DNA of 64,000 bases, from positions 1,426,001 through 1,490,000 of the forward strand of contig CAWJMF010000002.1 in the NCBI GenBank assembly GCA_963843945.1. Direction: 5' to 3'. The position numbers and the translations under genes are program-made. Shown in pieces: positions 17,110 through 26,609 of the stretch (positions are counted from its first letter, which is position 1; each line of letters starts with the position of its first letter). The notes beneath the pieces were generated by a model. The model saw only the letters and a program-made list of their open reading frames with translations, had not been told where the DNA came from and made no database searches. The stretch is from CAWJMF01 sp963843945. Lineage in GTDB: Bacteria; Vulcanimicrobiota; Vulcanimicrobiia; Vulcanimicrobiales; Vulcanimicrobiaceae.

Positions 17110-19626
17110 ATGCGGGCATCGATTCTACGTCGCGCGCGGCGCGCGGCCTCTTATGCGCTGCTTTGCGCTGCAGCGTCGCTGTGGCTCCCCGGCATGGCGG
17201 TTGCGGACGCGCCCGACCTCGGTGCCGTCGACGGAACGGTGACCACCGCCGATGGCGCGCCCATCGCCAACGCGCGCGTCAGCTTCAACGGCGCGGGGCA
17301 TCTCGCGAGCGTCACCTCAGCGCAACGCGGCGAGTTCCGAGCGGAAAATATCCGGGCTGGTACGTACGCAGTCAGCGTCAGCGCAAAGGGCTACAGCGAC
17401 CTGACCGGTCGCACGATCGACGTACGGTCCGGGGTCACCACCTCGCTCGCGTTGATCCTTTCGCGCTCGACGACGTCGCTCTTGACGGTCGGCAGCGTTC
17501 AAACGCGGGGCGGAGACGCGATCTCGACGACCTCGGCCTCCATCAGCTTGATCAACCCGCAAACCTATGCCGTTCAAGGCTATACGCAGATCAGCGACGT
17601 CTTACAGAACGACGTCGCGGCGACGCTCGTCCATCCTCTGGGTGGAAGCGTCACCTCACTCCCGACCTCCGTCGCACTCCGCGGACCCGATCCGACCGAA
17701 ACGCTCGTGGCGATCGACGGGCACCCAATCAACAACGGGAACACGGGCGACTTCGACCTCTCGCTGCTGGACCCGGCCGACTACGGCAACATCGAGCTGA
17801 TCAAAGGAATCTCACCGTCCGCGCTCGTCGGACCGAACACGATCGACGGCGCGATCAACCTTCGAACGATCGAACCGACCGTGATGCCGCAGGCTCAAGC
17901 GCGCTTCAGCGCCGGCTCGTATGGGTCGTATTTCGAAACCCTGCAAACGACCGGAAGTGACGGACGGCTCGGCTATGCCGCATCCGCTCACCAGACCTGG
18001 ACGAACGGACAAGTCAACCAAACCGTGATCGATGCGAATAGCGGTATGGTGCAGCAGGTTGGCAGCGCCGTCGAGGGTTCGACGCTCCTTGGAATGCTGC
18101 GCTACGCGATCGGCAATTCCGGCGCGTTCGCCGCCTTCACGCTGCACGATCAGAGCCTGTTCCGCGACTTATCCGCGGGCCTCTCTTCCGTGCCCGCTCC
18201 CGGCGGCGCCAGCGGCGGCGACGCCGCGCTCCGGCACCCGTCCGATGCGGCGTTGGCGACGTCCACGTCCTTCCCGGAGCTCGACAGCTTCGCCGGAACG
18301 ACGATGCTGGCGCACAACGCGAGCTACGGACTCGACATCGGCGTGCCCCTGGGGAGTCCGGACTCTTCGGGGATCACCCGGACGACGGCGCTCCTCCGCG
18401 GTTTTTCCTCGTTCGTCTCACAGTCGGTTTTTGGGCCGGGAGCCGACACCTCGCCGTATCTCTATAACGATCGGGATCTTCTCAACGACGCGAGCCTCTC
18501 GCTCAACTACGCGCTGACGCGGAGTTCCCTAACGATCGCGTACGCGATCCAGAACGAACAACTGACTACCGATTTCGTTCCCGGCGGCATCAACACGGAA
18601 GCGGTGCGGCGCTACCCGTCGAAGCGCGCGACGGTGCTCGACGACTCGAGCGCGGGCGCGACCGGCGTCAGCACGTTGCCTCTCGCTCAAACCGAACGTT
18701 CGGCACTTTTACGCTACTCGATCGATCCCACGGCCAAGCTGCACTACACCTTCGCGGCCTATTACAGCGACTACTCGACCTTTGGAACGAACCTCGATCC
18801 GCGCTTCGGATTTGCGTGGACGCCGACCGCGCAAAGCGCCGTTCGTTTCTCCGTCGGCTCCACGTTTCAGGCGCCGCAGCTGACCGAGCTCTACGTGCCG
18901 CCCGTCCTGCCGCCCCCGGTGAACGGGTACGTCTCGGTCGGAAACCCCAACCTCAAGGCCGACTACGCGACCGAGTACAGTTTGGGATTCGAGCACCTCT
19001 TTGCGACCGGCCTACACCGGACTTCGGCGACGCTCGACATCTATCGCGTCAATCTGCGTCAACCGTCCTCCACGTATCTTCCGCAGCCGGTGCCCAACTG
19101 CGATACGCCGGGGAACCCGGCTTGCCCGTTGAGTTTTCCGGTCAACGCGGGAAACGGCGTCTACCAGGGCTTCGAACTTTCGGTGAATCGCCGCCTCGCG
19201 CCCGATATTTCGGTGCAAGCAGCCTACGCGGTCCACAGCGCCTACTTGACGAAGATCCCGCCGTACATCCAAGACGGAACGCTGGTCGCCGGCGAGCAGA
19301 CGCTCGGCCTGCCGCTCCATAAAGCGACATTTTCGATCGCCTCCACGCCTTCCCGAGGTTTTGACTTTAGCGCCGGGCTGGTCTACGAGGGCCAGTACAA
19401 CGAACTCGATCAGCCCCCGTACGCAACGCTCGCGGCATCCATCGGGTACCGCTGGCGAGCCTGCGAACTCACGCTCGCCGGAACGAATCTTACGGACGTC
19501 TATGCGCAACAGTTTACTCGCCAGGGCGCGGGCGTTCCCTACGGCGGCCTGAATGGGCCCATCGCGACCGACTCTTATGCCTTGCCGGCGACAAGCTTCG
19601 TGCTTTCGTTGACCTATCGTCCTTAG
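17110..19626 (+). CDS. TonB-dependent receptor with N-terminal CarboxypepD-regulatory domain
   Basis: An 838-residue outer-membrane beta-barrel receptor. A signal peptide (residues 1-32, ending at AVADAP) precedes a carboxypeptidase-regulatory-like beta-sandwich (about 37-118, GAVDGTVTTADGAPIANARV). A plug domain follows (about 140-255, with VALRGPDPTETLVAIDGHP and DGAINLRTIEP). The remainder is barrel strands ending in an aromatic-rich terminus (SFVLSLTYRP). No clear TonB box was picked out. The ligand is unknown; iron or heme complexes or polymers are usual for the class. The gene stands alone, convergent to the first sulfatase gene with 18 bases between stops. Confidence 0.88.
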   Translation: MRASILRRARRAASYALLCAAASLWLPGMAVADAPDLGAVDGTVTTADGAPIANARVSFNGAGHLASVTSAQRGEFRAENIRAGTYAVSVSAKGYSDLTGRTIDVRSGVTTSLALILSRSTTSLLTVGSVQTRGGDAISTTSASISLINPQTYAVQGYTQISDVLQNDVAATLVHPLGGSVTSLPTSVALRGPDPTETLVAIDGHPINNGNTGDFDLSLLDPADYGNIELIKGISPSALVGPNTIDGAINLRTIEPTVMPQAQARFSAGSYGSYFETLQTTGSDGRLGYAASAHQTWTNGQVNQTVIDANSGMVQQVGSAVEGSTLLGMLRYAIGNSGAFAAFTLHDQSLFRDLSAGLSSVPAPGGASGGDAALRHPSDAALATSTSFPELDSFAGTTMLAHNASYGLDIGVPLGSPDSSGITRTTALLRGFSSFVSQSVFGPGADTSPYLYNDRDLLNDASLSLNYALTRSSLTIAYAIQNEQLTTDFVPGGINTEAVRRYPSKRATVLDDSSAGATGVSTLPLAQTERSALLRYSIDPTAKLHYTFAAYYSDYSTFGTNLDPRFGFAWTPTAQSAVRFSVGSTFQAPQLTELYVPPVLPPPVNGYVSVGNPNLKADYATEYSLGFEHLFATGLHRTSATLDIYRVNLRQPSSTYLPQPVPNCDTPGNPACPLSFPVNAGNGVYQGFELSVNRRLAPDISVQAAYAVHSAYLTKIPPYIQDGTLVAGEQTLGLPLHKATFSIASTPSRGFDFSAGLVYEGQYNELDQPPYATLAASIGYRWRACELTLAGTNLTDVYAQQFTRQGAGVPYGGLNGPIATDSYALPATSFVLSLTYRP

Positions 19627-19644
19627 CGATAGATCGCATCGGAG

Positions 19645-21996
19645 TTACTGCCGGGCCATCGCGATTCTGAGGCGATCCTCCGGAGCGATGAAACGGTCTG
19701 CATCGGACTTTCCGGCGTCGAGTTGGACGCCGAGCACCTTGCCGTTGAAGGCGTTCTCGCCGGGCGTCTCGCTGCTTACCGGTGTGCCCGTGTCGCTCCC
19801 GACGTCGCACGTCTCGTCCGCGGAGAACATCATCGGGACGGTCATCTCGACACGCCCTTCGCCGGCTTTCTTGCCGTCGACGAAAAGCGTCGCCGTGCCG
19901 CCTTTGCCCAGACCACCGCCATCGTAAGCGAACTCCATGCGGACTTGGCGGTTGCCGGCGGGAATGGACGTTTCGCCGTGCACGAAGAACGATTTCCAGC
20001 CGAAGCAGTTGTAGCAGTACGCGAGCTTTCCGCCTTTCGCGTACAGACTCCAACCGCCGAAAGCGCCGCCCTGCGCAACGATGACGCCCTCGGCCCCGCC
20101 CTCCGGCACGATGACCTGCGCGGTAACGGAGTGCGATTTGTTCTTGAGGTTGAGAACGGAATTTTCGGTGAGACGGCCCATGCCGCCGAACAGCAACTGC
20201 GTGTCGCCCTTGATGAGCGTCGGGCGGCCGGCAAGGTCCGAGTTGAAGCGTTCGACCCGCCGGTCGTCCAAGGGCAACACGTTGTATTTCGTCGCCTCGA
20301 TGAGGAACAGCCGCTGAAGGTCGCGCAGTTTCTCCGGGTTCTCGCTCGCGATATTTTTCGATTGCGTCCAGTCACCCGGACCGTACAGCTCCCAGACATC
20401 GTCGTCGTAGCTCGGCAGGGGTGCCACGACCCAGGGCGTGCTGTGTCGCGTTACGGCGGTCCAGCCTTTGTGATAGATGCCGCGATTGACGAACATCTCG
20501 AAGTACTGGATCTCGTGGCATTCGGCCGCCTTCGCGTCGTCGAACGCGTAGCGCATCGACGTGCCGTGCAGCGGCATCTGCTGGATGCCGTTGACGGATG
20601 CCGGGTGCGGAAGCCCGGCCACGTCGAGGACCGTTGCCGCCACGTCGATCACGTGATGGAACTGCGAGCGCACTTCCGCCTTCGCTTTGAAGCCCCGCGG
20701 CCAGTGCACGATCGTGCCGTTGCGCGTGCCGCCCCAATGCGAGGCGACCTGCTTGGTCCACTGATACGGCGTGTCCATCGCGTGCGCCCAACCCACGGCA
20801 TAGTGATTGTACGCCTTCGGGCCGCCGAACTCGTCGACGCGCTCCAGGAGAAACTCCGGCGTTTCGACGCCGCTCACGCCGTTGAGCATGAACAGCTCGT
20901 TGAACGTGCCGTTGACGGTGCCTTCGGCGGACGCTCCATTGTCGCCGACGATGTAGTAGATCAACGTGTTGTCGAGCACTTCAAGCTTTTCGAGGGTGTC
21001 GATCAACCGGCCGACATGATGGTCGACGTGTTCCAGGAAGCCCGCGTACACTTCCATCTCGCGAGCCAAGACTGGTTTGAGCTTGGGATCCATGGAATCC
21101 CAAGCCGGAATCTCAGCCGGACGCGGCGTGAGCTCAGCATCCTTGGGAATGACCCCGAGCTGCTTTTGCCGCGCGAAGATCTCCTCGCGAAGCTTGTCCC
21201 AGCCTTGATCGAACTTGCCTTTATACTTGTCGGCCCACTCCTTCGGGACGTGATGGGGCGCATGGGTCGCACCCGGCGCGAAATACATAAAGAAAGGCTT
21301 GCCGGGCATCAAGACTCGTTGCTGACCGACCCACTCCCGCGCATGGTCGGTGATGTCGACCGTAAAATGGTAGTCCGGATCCGGCGGGAGCTCGACGGGC
21401 ACCGTGTCTTTGTAAAGCGCCGGTGCGTACTGATTAGTCTCTCCCCCGAGAAATCCGTAGAAGTGCTCGAACCCGCTACCGGTCGGCCAATGCTCGAAGG
21501 GACCCATCGGGCTCGTCTCCCAAACCGGTACCTCGTGACATTTACCGAACTGCGCCGTCGAGTAACCGTTGAGTTTCAGGATCTCGGCCAGCGGTGCGGC
21601 TGCTTTCGGCCGCAGCGAGTTGTAGCCCGGCGCCGAGGTTGCGAGTTCCGTGATGCTGCCCATGCCGACCGCGTGATGATTGCGCCCCGTCAACAGCGCC
21701 TGTCGCGTCGGCGAACACAGCGCCGTCGTGTGAAAGCGATTGAACTTGATCCCGCCCTTCGCCAGCCGCTCCGCCGTCGGCGTATTGATGACGCCGCCGA
21801 ACGCACTCGAGGCGGCGAAACCGGCGTCATCGATCAGCACGATCAAGACGTTCGGCGCACCCTCGGGCGGGCGCAACTCCTCGATCGGAGGGAATTTGCT
21901 GTCGGGATCTTTCGCATCGTACATCGTGGCGCCGGCGAATTGGGGATCGGGAATGGGCAGAATCTCGCGCTGTATGGCGCCGTTTAGCTCGGACAT
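19645..21996 (-). CDS. Arylsulfatase, paralogue 1
   Basis: A 783-residue type I sulfatase, which hydrolyses sulfate esters with a formylglycine residue. The active-site Cys is in CSPTRQALLTGR (Cys94), the substrate for a formylglycine-generating enzyme that is not encoded here. Metal ligands are visible in LIDDAGF (Asp56, Asp57), and further conserved blocks are GKCHE and VGDNGAS. The last 150 residues form a beta-rich domain (GGWSLYAKGGKLAYCYN) typical of this long subfamily. No signal peptide is evident, so it may be cytoplasmic. SD GGGAG precedes the ATG. It diverges from paralogue 2, with a folded leader between them. Confidence 0.93.
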   Translation of the reverse strand: MSELNGAIQREILPIPDPQFAGATMYDAKDPDSKFPPIEELRPPEGAPNVLIVLIDDAGFAASSAFGGVINTPTAERLAKGGIKFNRFHTTALCSPTRQALLTGRNHHAVGMGSITELATSAPGYNSLRPKAAAPLAEILKLNGYSTAQFGKCHEVPVWETSPMGPFEHWPTGSGFEHFYGFLGGETNQYAPALYKDTVPVELPPDPDYHFTVDITDHAREWVGQQRVLMPGKPFFMYFAPGATHAPHHVPKEWADKYKGKFDQGWDKLREEIFARQKQLGVIPKDAELTPRPAEIPAWDSMDPKLKPVLAREMEVYAGFLEHVDHHVGRLIDTLEKLEVLDNTLIYYIVGDNGASAEGTVNGTFNELFMLNGVSGVETPEFLLERVDEFGGPKAYNHYAVGWAHAMDTPYQWTKQVASHWGGTRNGTIVHWPRGFKAKAEVRSQFHHVIDVAATVLDVAGLPHPASVNGIQQMPLHGTSMRYAFDDAKAAECHEIQYFEMFVNRGIYHKGWTAVTRHSTPWVVAPLPSYDDDVWELYGPGDWTQSKNIASENPEKLRDLQRLFLIEATKYNVLPLDDRRVERFNSDLAGRPTLIKGDTQLLFGGMGRLTENSVLNLKNKSHSVTAQVIVPEGGAEGVIVAQGGAFGGWSLYAKGGKLAYCYNCFGWKSFFVHGETSIPAGNRQVRMEFAYDGGGLGKGGTATLFVDGKKAGEGRVEMTVPMMFSADETCDVGSDTGTPVSSETPGENAFNGKVLGVQLDAGKSDADRFIAPEDRLRIAMARQ

Positions 21997-22255
21997 TTGA
22001 CAGCATCTCCCGTAAGGCTCGCTTGGGGAACTCGCCCCGACTTGCGAAGGCTACGTCGCAAAACCTCCAAGGGCAAGCGAGCCGCCGCCGGCCAGGATAT
22101 CGATAGCCCCAGCGCTGAAGGAAACGGCGCGCGACGTCGCTTTTCTCGCGGAATAAAAAAGCCTGAACTAGATCTCGGGTGCGCCCTTTGAGTCATGCCC
22201 GAGATTCTGTTTTTCCTTGAACGACCGACAGGCCTCAGCGAAAGGGGATCGACCA
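21997..22255. promoter_or_regulatory. Structured intergenic region between divergent sulfatases
   Basis: This 259-base spacer must hold both promoters. Two folded elements are visible. The first (22016-22083) has outer arms GGCTCGCTTG and CAAGCGAGCC, 10 of 10 complementary and 48 bases apart. They enclose a GGG/CCC hairpin and a TTGCGA/TCGCAA hairpin, so RNA from either strand could form a three-way junction. It ends 20 bases before the paralogue 1 start codon. The second (22172-22205) has arms ATCTCGGG and CCCGAGAT and is followed by TCTGTTTTT, resembling an intrinsic terminator inside the paralogue 2 leader. No known riboswitch class was matched. Confidence 0.55.
22172..22214 (+). terminator. 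Terminator-like hairpin in sulfatase 2 leader
   Basis: Eight-base perfect arms ATCTCGGG (22172-22179) and CCCGAGAT (22198-22205) are separated by 18 bases and followed by TCTGTTTTT on the plus strand. It lies about 40 bases before the ATG of the sulfatase it precedes, so it would act as an attenuator if transcription begins upstream. Alternatively it could insulate against read-through from the left. Confidence 0.5.
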
Positions 22256-24622
22256 ATGGCGGAATCGTCAACCAACGGACAGGTGCTGGACGTTTTGCCC
22301 CATCCCGATCCGCGTTTCAAGGGCGTTATCGGTCGTACGTACCAAGACTCGAAGCCCGACAAAATTCCGATCGTCACCGCGCCCGCAGGCGCTCCAAACG
22401 TCTTGATCGTCTTGATCGACGACTGCGGCTTCGGACAGTGGGGCACGTTTGGCGGCCAAATCCCGACGCCGCAGCTCGACCGCCTTGCGAAAAACGGCCT
22501 GAGCTACACGCGCTTTCACACGACGGCACTTTGCTCGCCGACCCGCGCGGCATTGCTCACCGGGCGCAACCACCATTCCGTCGGTACCGGCGTCATCACC
22601 GAGATCGGTTCGGGATACCCCGGCTACAGCGGTCAAATTCCGAAGTCGACCGCCATGGTCTCGGAGATCTTGCGGCAGAACGGCTACAGCACCGCGTTCT
22701 TCGGCAAGAACCATAACATCGCAGACTGGGAGACGAGCGTCTCGGGGCCGTTCGATCGCTGGCCCTGCATGCAAGGCTTCGACCATTTTTATGGCTTCAT
22801 CGGCGGCGAAGCAAACCAATGGGCGCCTGCGCTCTATCGCGATTCGGCACCGGTCGAGCTCGAAGTTCCCGAAGGCCGCGAGGACGACTATACGTTGAAT
22901 GAGGCGTTGGCCGACGAAGTCATCGATTATATCCGTAAGCAAAAATCGATTACCCCCGACAGACCGTTCTTCGTCTACTACGCGCCGGGTGCAACCCATG
23001 CGCCTCACCACGTGCCGAAAGCCTGGATCGACAAATTTAAGGGCCATTTCAGTCAAGGCTGGGACAAGTACCGCGAAGAGGCTTTCGCACGCCAGCTGAA
23101 GCTCGGGATGATTCCTCCCGACACGAAGCTCACGCCACGGCCCGCGGAAATACCCGCCTGGGATTCGCTGAACGCCGATGAGAAGCGGGTCGCCGAGCGG
23201 CTCATGGAAGCGTTCGCGGCCTTTACGGCTCAGACCGACCACGAAGTCGGGCGCGTCCTCGAAGCGCTTGACGAAGTCGGTCAACGCGACAACACGCTGG
23301 TGATCTGGGAAATCGGCGACAATGGCTCATCGATGGAGGGCACGCTAAGCGGCGTCTTCAACGAAATGTCGTCGCTCAACGGAAGCCATGAAGACACGTC
23401 TTACGTGCTCGAGCACATCGACGAGATCGGAGGCCCCAGCTCCTACAATCACTTCCCGGTCGGCTGGGCCTGGGCAATGAACACGCCCTTCCAGTGGGGC
23501 AAGCAGGTCGCCTCGCACTTTGGCGGCACGCGCAATCCCGTCGTCATGTCGTGGCCCGCGCGCATCAAGAACGCGGGTGGGGTGCGGACCCAGTTCCACC
23601 ACGTGATCGATCTCGTACCGACCATTCTCGAAGCGGCAAACGTCCCCGAGCCGTACGAAGTCAACGGCGTGCCCCAGAAGCCGATCGAAGGCACGAGCAT
23701 GGTCTACACCTTCGACGATCCCAAGGCGCGGGGTCAACGCCAGACGCAGTACTTTGAGATGCTTGGAAACCGCGCCATCTACCACGAGGGCTGGATCGCG
23801 GCATGCCGGCACGGGCGGCTGCCGTGGCAGACCTCCGGTACGTTCTCCTTCGATGACGATACGTGGGAGCTGTATAAGGTCGACGAGGATTTCAGCGAAT
23901 ACGCCGACCTCGCCGCACAGAACCCGAAGAAGCTTCAGGAACTGAAAGAGATCTTCTGGATCGAAGCGATGAAGTACAATGTCTTGCCGCTCGACGACCG
24001 GTTTGCCGAGCGGGCCGATCCGAGTTTGCGGCCGAGTCTCATCGCGGGGCGCACGGATTTCGTGTACTACCCTGGCGCGGTGCGGATCCCCGAAAGCTCC
24101 GCCGCCAACGTCAAGAATAAATCGCACACGATCGTCGCGACGATCGAAATGCCCGCGACCGGCGGCGACGGCGTCCTCGTAGCGGCCGGCGGGATCGTGG
24201 CGGGTTACACGCTCTTTATCAAAGATCGAAAGCCGGCGTACGAGTACAACTGGTTCTCGCAGCAGCGCTACAAGATCGCGAGTTCCCAGGCTCTGCCGGC
24301 GGGGCCGGCAACCATCCGCCTCGAGTTCAAATACGACGGAGGCGGCCCGGGCAAGGGCGGCACCGCAACGCTATTCGTGAACGGCGAGAAAGTCGGCGAG
24401 GGCCGGATCGGCCAAACGGTTCCGGCGCGCTATTCAGCCGACGAAACGTTTGACGTAGGAATGGACACCGGCTCGCCCGTGAGCAACGACTACGCGTCGC
24501 CGAACCGCTTCGGTGGGACGCTGAAGAAAATCGAGATCTCGCTCGGCCCGAGCGTCCTCAGTCCCGAGGACGAGCAAAAAGTGCAAACGATGGAGCGAGC
24601 TGCAGCGGCCGCCGCTCACTAG
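22256..24622 (+). CDS. Arylsulfatase, paralogue 2
   Basis: A 788-residue type I sulfatase closely resembling paralogue 1 along its full length. The formylglycine precursor Cys93 is in CSPTRAALLTGR, the metal site begins LIDDCGF (Asp55, Asp56), and the second metal-site block is EIGDNGSS. The C-terminal beta-rich domain includes YKIASSQALPAG and DGGGPGKGGTATLFVNG. The start is the ATG preceded by AAAGGGG; an in-frame TTG 39 bases upstream is less likely. No signal peptide. The leader contains a terminator-like hairpin. The organic sulfate substrate is unknown. Confidence 0.93.
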   Translation: MAESSTNGQVLDVLPHPDPRFKGVIGRTYQDSKPDKIPIVTAPAGAPNVLIVLIDDCGFGQWGTFGGQIPTPQLDRLAKNGLSYTRFHTTALCSPTRAALLTGRNHHSVGTGVITEIGSGYPGYSGQIPKSTAMVSEILRQNGYSTAFFGKNHNIADWETSVSGPFDRWPCMQGFDHFYGFIGGEANQWAPALYRDSAPVELEVPEGREDDYTLNEALADEVIDYIRKQKSITPDRPFFVYYAPGATHAPHHVPKAWIDKFKGHFSQGWDKYREEAFARQLKLGMIPPDTKLTPRPAEIPAWDSLNADEKRVAERLMEAFAAFTAQTDHEVGRVLEALDEVGQRDNTLVIWEIGDNGSSMEGTLSGVFNEMSSLNGSHEDTSYVLEHIDEIGGPSSYNHFPVGWAWAMNTPFQWGKQVASHFGGTRNPVVMSWPARIKNAGGVRTQFHHVIDLVPTILEAANVPEPYEVNGVPQKPIEGTSMVYTFDDPKARGQRQTQYFEMLGNRAIYHEGWIAACRHGRLPWQTSGTFSFDDDTWELYKVDEDFSEYADLAAQNPKKLQELKEIFWIEAMKYNVLPLDDRFAERADPSLRPSLIAGRTDFVYYPGAVRIPESSAANVKNKSHTIVATIEMPATGGDGVLVAAGGIVAGYTLFIKDRKPAYEYNWFSQQRYKIASSQALPAGPATIRLEFKYDGGGPGKGGTATLFVNGEKVGEGRIGQTVPARYSADETFDVGMDTGSPVSNDYASPNRFGGTLKKIEISLGPSVLSPEDEQKVQTMERAAAAAAH

Positions 24623-24718
24623 GAGGTCAAGTCTTCGGGGAAACGCAGGTTCTCTACTACGAAACCTACGAGCCGGGAATAGTTCTAAACCAGTTGGTTT
24701 CGACGGAGTAGTAGCGCG

Positions 24719-25024
24719 TTGAAGGAGTGGTCGCGGCCGTTCAAGTCACAGCTGGCGCTCGTCTTAGGGCTCGCGCTCACACTCTTCCTTGGGATCCTGC
24801 CCCACATCCCTGGCGTGGTCCCTCTGGCGACTACCCTGGCGAGCTCCCTTGCGATTACCGTCATCATCATCTGCTTCATCTACTTCGCTCGCACGGTACG
24901 CGAGTCGCAAGGAGAGCTTCGCTTAAGCGAACGGCGCATAATGCTGGTGGCAGGAGCCTTCGTTCTCGGGCTGCTAGTGGCGCGCGCCCTTATTTATTTC
25001 AACGACTTGAAGCTGCAGAAATGA
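24719..25024 (+). CDS. Small three-helix membrane protein
   Basis: A 101-residue protein from a TTG start, with three hydrophobic helices (about residues 11-29, 34-57, 75-92) and short basic loops. No family recognised. An inverted repeat AAACCA/TGGTTT lies just upstream (24689-24702). It follows sulfatase 2 by about 100 bases and could be co-transcribed. The coding assignment rests on the clean topology. Confidence 0.5.
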   Translation: MKEWSRPFKSQLALVLGLALTLFLGILPHIPGVVPLATTLASSLAITVIIICFIYFARTVRESQGELRLSERRIMLVAGAFVLGLLVARALIYFNDLKLQK

Positions 25025-25137
25025 AGAAAGACGCGGGCTCGGGACCGCGGCTCTTTCTCTAGCCGAGTTTCCCGGCGTACGACTCTAAGAGGGGCATGGA
25101 CACTCCCTCTACGGATCGACCTATGTTCGGAGCCTGA

Positions 25138-25527
25138 CTAGGGTTGCGCGGAGATCGCTCCGCACGTGGTCGTGTTCTTTCCGGCGTACGTTACGTCGTT
25201 GTACAGAAGAAAGTGGTGGTTGATCTTAGCGCCGGGTGCAAACGTGCCTTGATCGGTGATCTTGCGGAGATACTCGGTTTCCGCGTTGCGATAGCCGACG
25301 ACGAACGTCACGCTGCTGTAGGTCTTGTGTCCGATGTTTTCATACACGATCTGGGTACCGCTCCCCAGCTTCGACATGAGCTTCGGGGCTTGCACGAAGC
25401 ACTGGTCGATCTTCACGTCGGGCAAGTAGGCCTCCGGCGTCGGCGACGCTTGAGCGAACGCAACGACCGTCGTCAGGGCGGCCAGTGCGGCCACGCCGAG
25501 AAATGACGCCGCGAGTCGGTTTTTCAT
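25138..25527 (-). CDS. Small secreted protein, unknown function
   Basis: A 129-residue exported protein with a Sec signal (MKNRLAASFLGVAALAALTT, cleavage expected after AFA). The mature domain has two cysteines (IDQCFVQ and TTTCGAI) that could form one disulfide, and it looks like a small beta-sandwich. The ATG at 25527 is preceded by GGAG about 9 bases upstream, which decides the start over a longer frame. It is isolated on the minus strand between a membrane protein and the cyclase-like gene. Function unknown. Confidence 0.65.
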   Translation of the reverse strand: MKNRLAASFLGVAALAALTTVVAFAQASPTPEAYLPDVKIDQCFVQAPKLMSKLGSGTQIVYENIGHKTYSSVTFVVGYRNAETEYLRKITDQGTFAPGAKINHHFLLYNDVTYAGKNTTTCGAISAQP

Positions 25528-25652
25528 GATTTCTAGCTCCTCCAAGTCGTGAGAACCAATTGAGAGCAACTCCGGGCGGACCGAGCACGGCCTAACCGTG
25601 CTCGCCGGCGCACGAGAGTCTATTGTTGACAGTGTTTTAGTTCGGGCGTGCC

Positions 25653-26609
25653 TTACCCTACGGCCAGCGGGCCATCGGACCACTTCAGAACGCGCAAAGC
25701 GCGCAACGAATTCCAACGGCTCGCCTTCCCGACGCCGGCTTCCATGTCGATGTCGATGCGCTCGGCGTGGAGCCGGTGCAGCGGCCAGCGGCCGTTCTGG
25801 TGGCGTCGCTTCCGCACGAGGTCCAGCGCCTCGGCGGCCCGCTCGTCCGGTCCCGCTCGGGCGCTCCGGAAATACTCTAACGCACGCAGCGCGTCGTAGC
25901 GCCACATCGTCGGAAAAGCGAAGCGCGTCCAGCGGCGGTCGATCAGCTCGCCGGACGACCGCGAGCGGAGCAAGCGACGCTCGAGCAAATACTCTTCCGC
26001 ACGCTTCCGAGCGTCCGAGACCGCAGACGCCGCGCCCCGCGCTTTCTCGTAGTCAAGGAGCCCCTCCAAAACGCAGATCGTGGTGTGAAACGAGGATCGC
26101 CGGCTCGCGGGAGCTTCGCAGTTCCAACCGCCGTCTGCGAGTTGCTCGGACAGAAGACGATCCACGAGCCGAGCGCTCGCCTCACCGAAATAGGCGCCGG
26201 TTCCGAGGATTCGCCCGTTGATGCACGGCTCGGTCTCCCCCTCGAAGTAGGGTCTTCCGTCGAGCTGCGTCCAGCGGATGCGCTCGCGCACGCGCTCGAC
26301 CGCTCTACGTACGCTCGCGCTGCGGGGATCGGCTCCCAGATCCTTCAGCAAGACGAGCGCGTCCATCGTGGTCATCCAGCCCTCGTCGTCGCGGGCGCCC
26401 CACTGGCCCTCCGGCGATTGAAGCCCGAGCAGCTTCGCGCCCCAACCCTCCGCGGCGACGCGCGCCCGCTCGGCGGCGACGACGTCGGCGGGTTCGTCGC
26501 CGAGATCGTCCATGACTTGCCACCTGATCGCCGGGTCCGAATCGAGCAACCAGCGCACGACCTTCGGCGCAGGTCCATCCGCTGCACTCCGCTCGTTTGC
26601 GACCGGCAT
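25653..26609 (-). CDS. Prenyltransferase/squalene-cyclase-like alpha-toroid protein
   Basis: A 318-residue soluble, helix-rich protein with repeats typical of the alpha/alpha toroid of terpene cyclases and prenyltransferases: LQSPEGQWGARDDEGW and LADGGWNCEAP are QW-like motifs, and RRHQNGRWPL is a third. It lacks the acid motif (DXDD) of true squalene-hopene cyclases as far as I can see, so it is more likely one of the many uncharacterised toroid proteins than an active cyclase. No signal or membrane segment. It diverges from the alpha/beta hydrolase pair. Confidence 0.65.
   Translation of the reverse strand: MPVANERSAADGPAPKVVRWLLDSDPAIRWQVMDDLGDEPADVVAAERARVAAEGWGAKLLGLQSPEGQWGARDDEGWMTTMDALVLLKDLGADPRSASVRRAVERVRERIRWTQLDGRPYFEGETEPCINGRILGTGAYFGEASARLVDRLLSEQLADGGWNCEAPASRRSSFHTTICVLEGLLDYEKARGAASAVSDARKRAEEYLLERRLLRSRSSGELIDRRWTRFAFPTMWRYDALRALEYFRSARAGPDERAAEALDLVRKRRHQNGRWPLHRLHAERIDIDMEAGVGKASRWNSLRALRVLKWSDGPLAVG

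Noticed and set aside
19723..21987. A 754-codon open frame on the plus strand
   Set aside because: It lies exactly antisense to sulfatase 1, its composition is Arg/Val/Asp-rich shadow coding, and it shows no motif.
22016..22083. Cyclic di-GMP-I riboswitch, from the TCGCAAAACCTCC segment
   Set aside because: Only a short stretch resembles the GEMM core; the receptor helix and tetraloop parts are absent and the overall fold differs.
22268..23284. Long minus-strand open frame inside sulfatase 2
   Set aside because: Antisense shadow of the sulfatase with no recognisable protein features; the same effect occurs at 3142-4113 and 10631-11875.
25653..26609. Squalene-hopene cyclase
   Set aside because: Too short (318 residues) and no DXDD motif; only the toroid repeats are shared.
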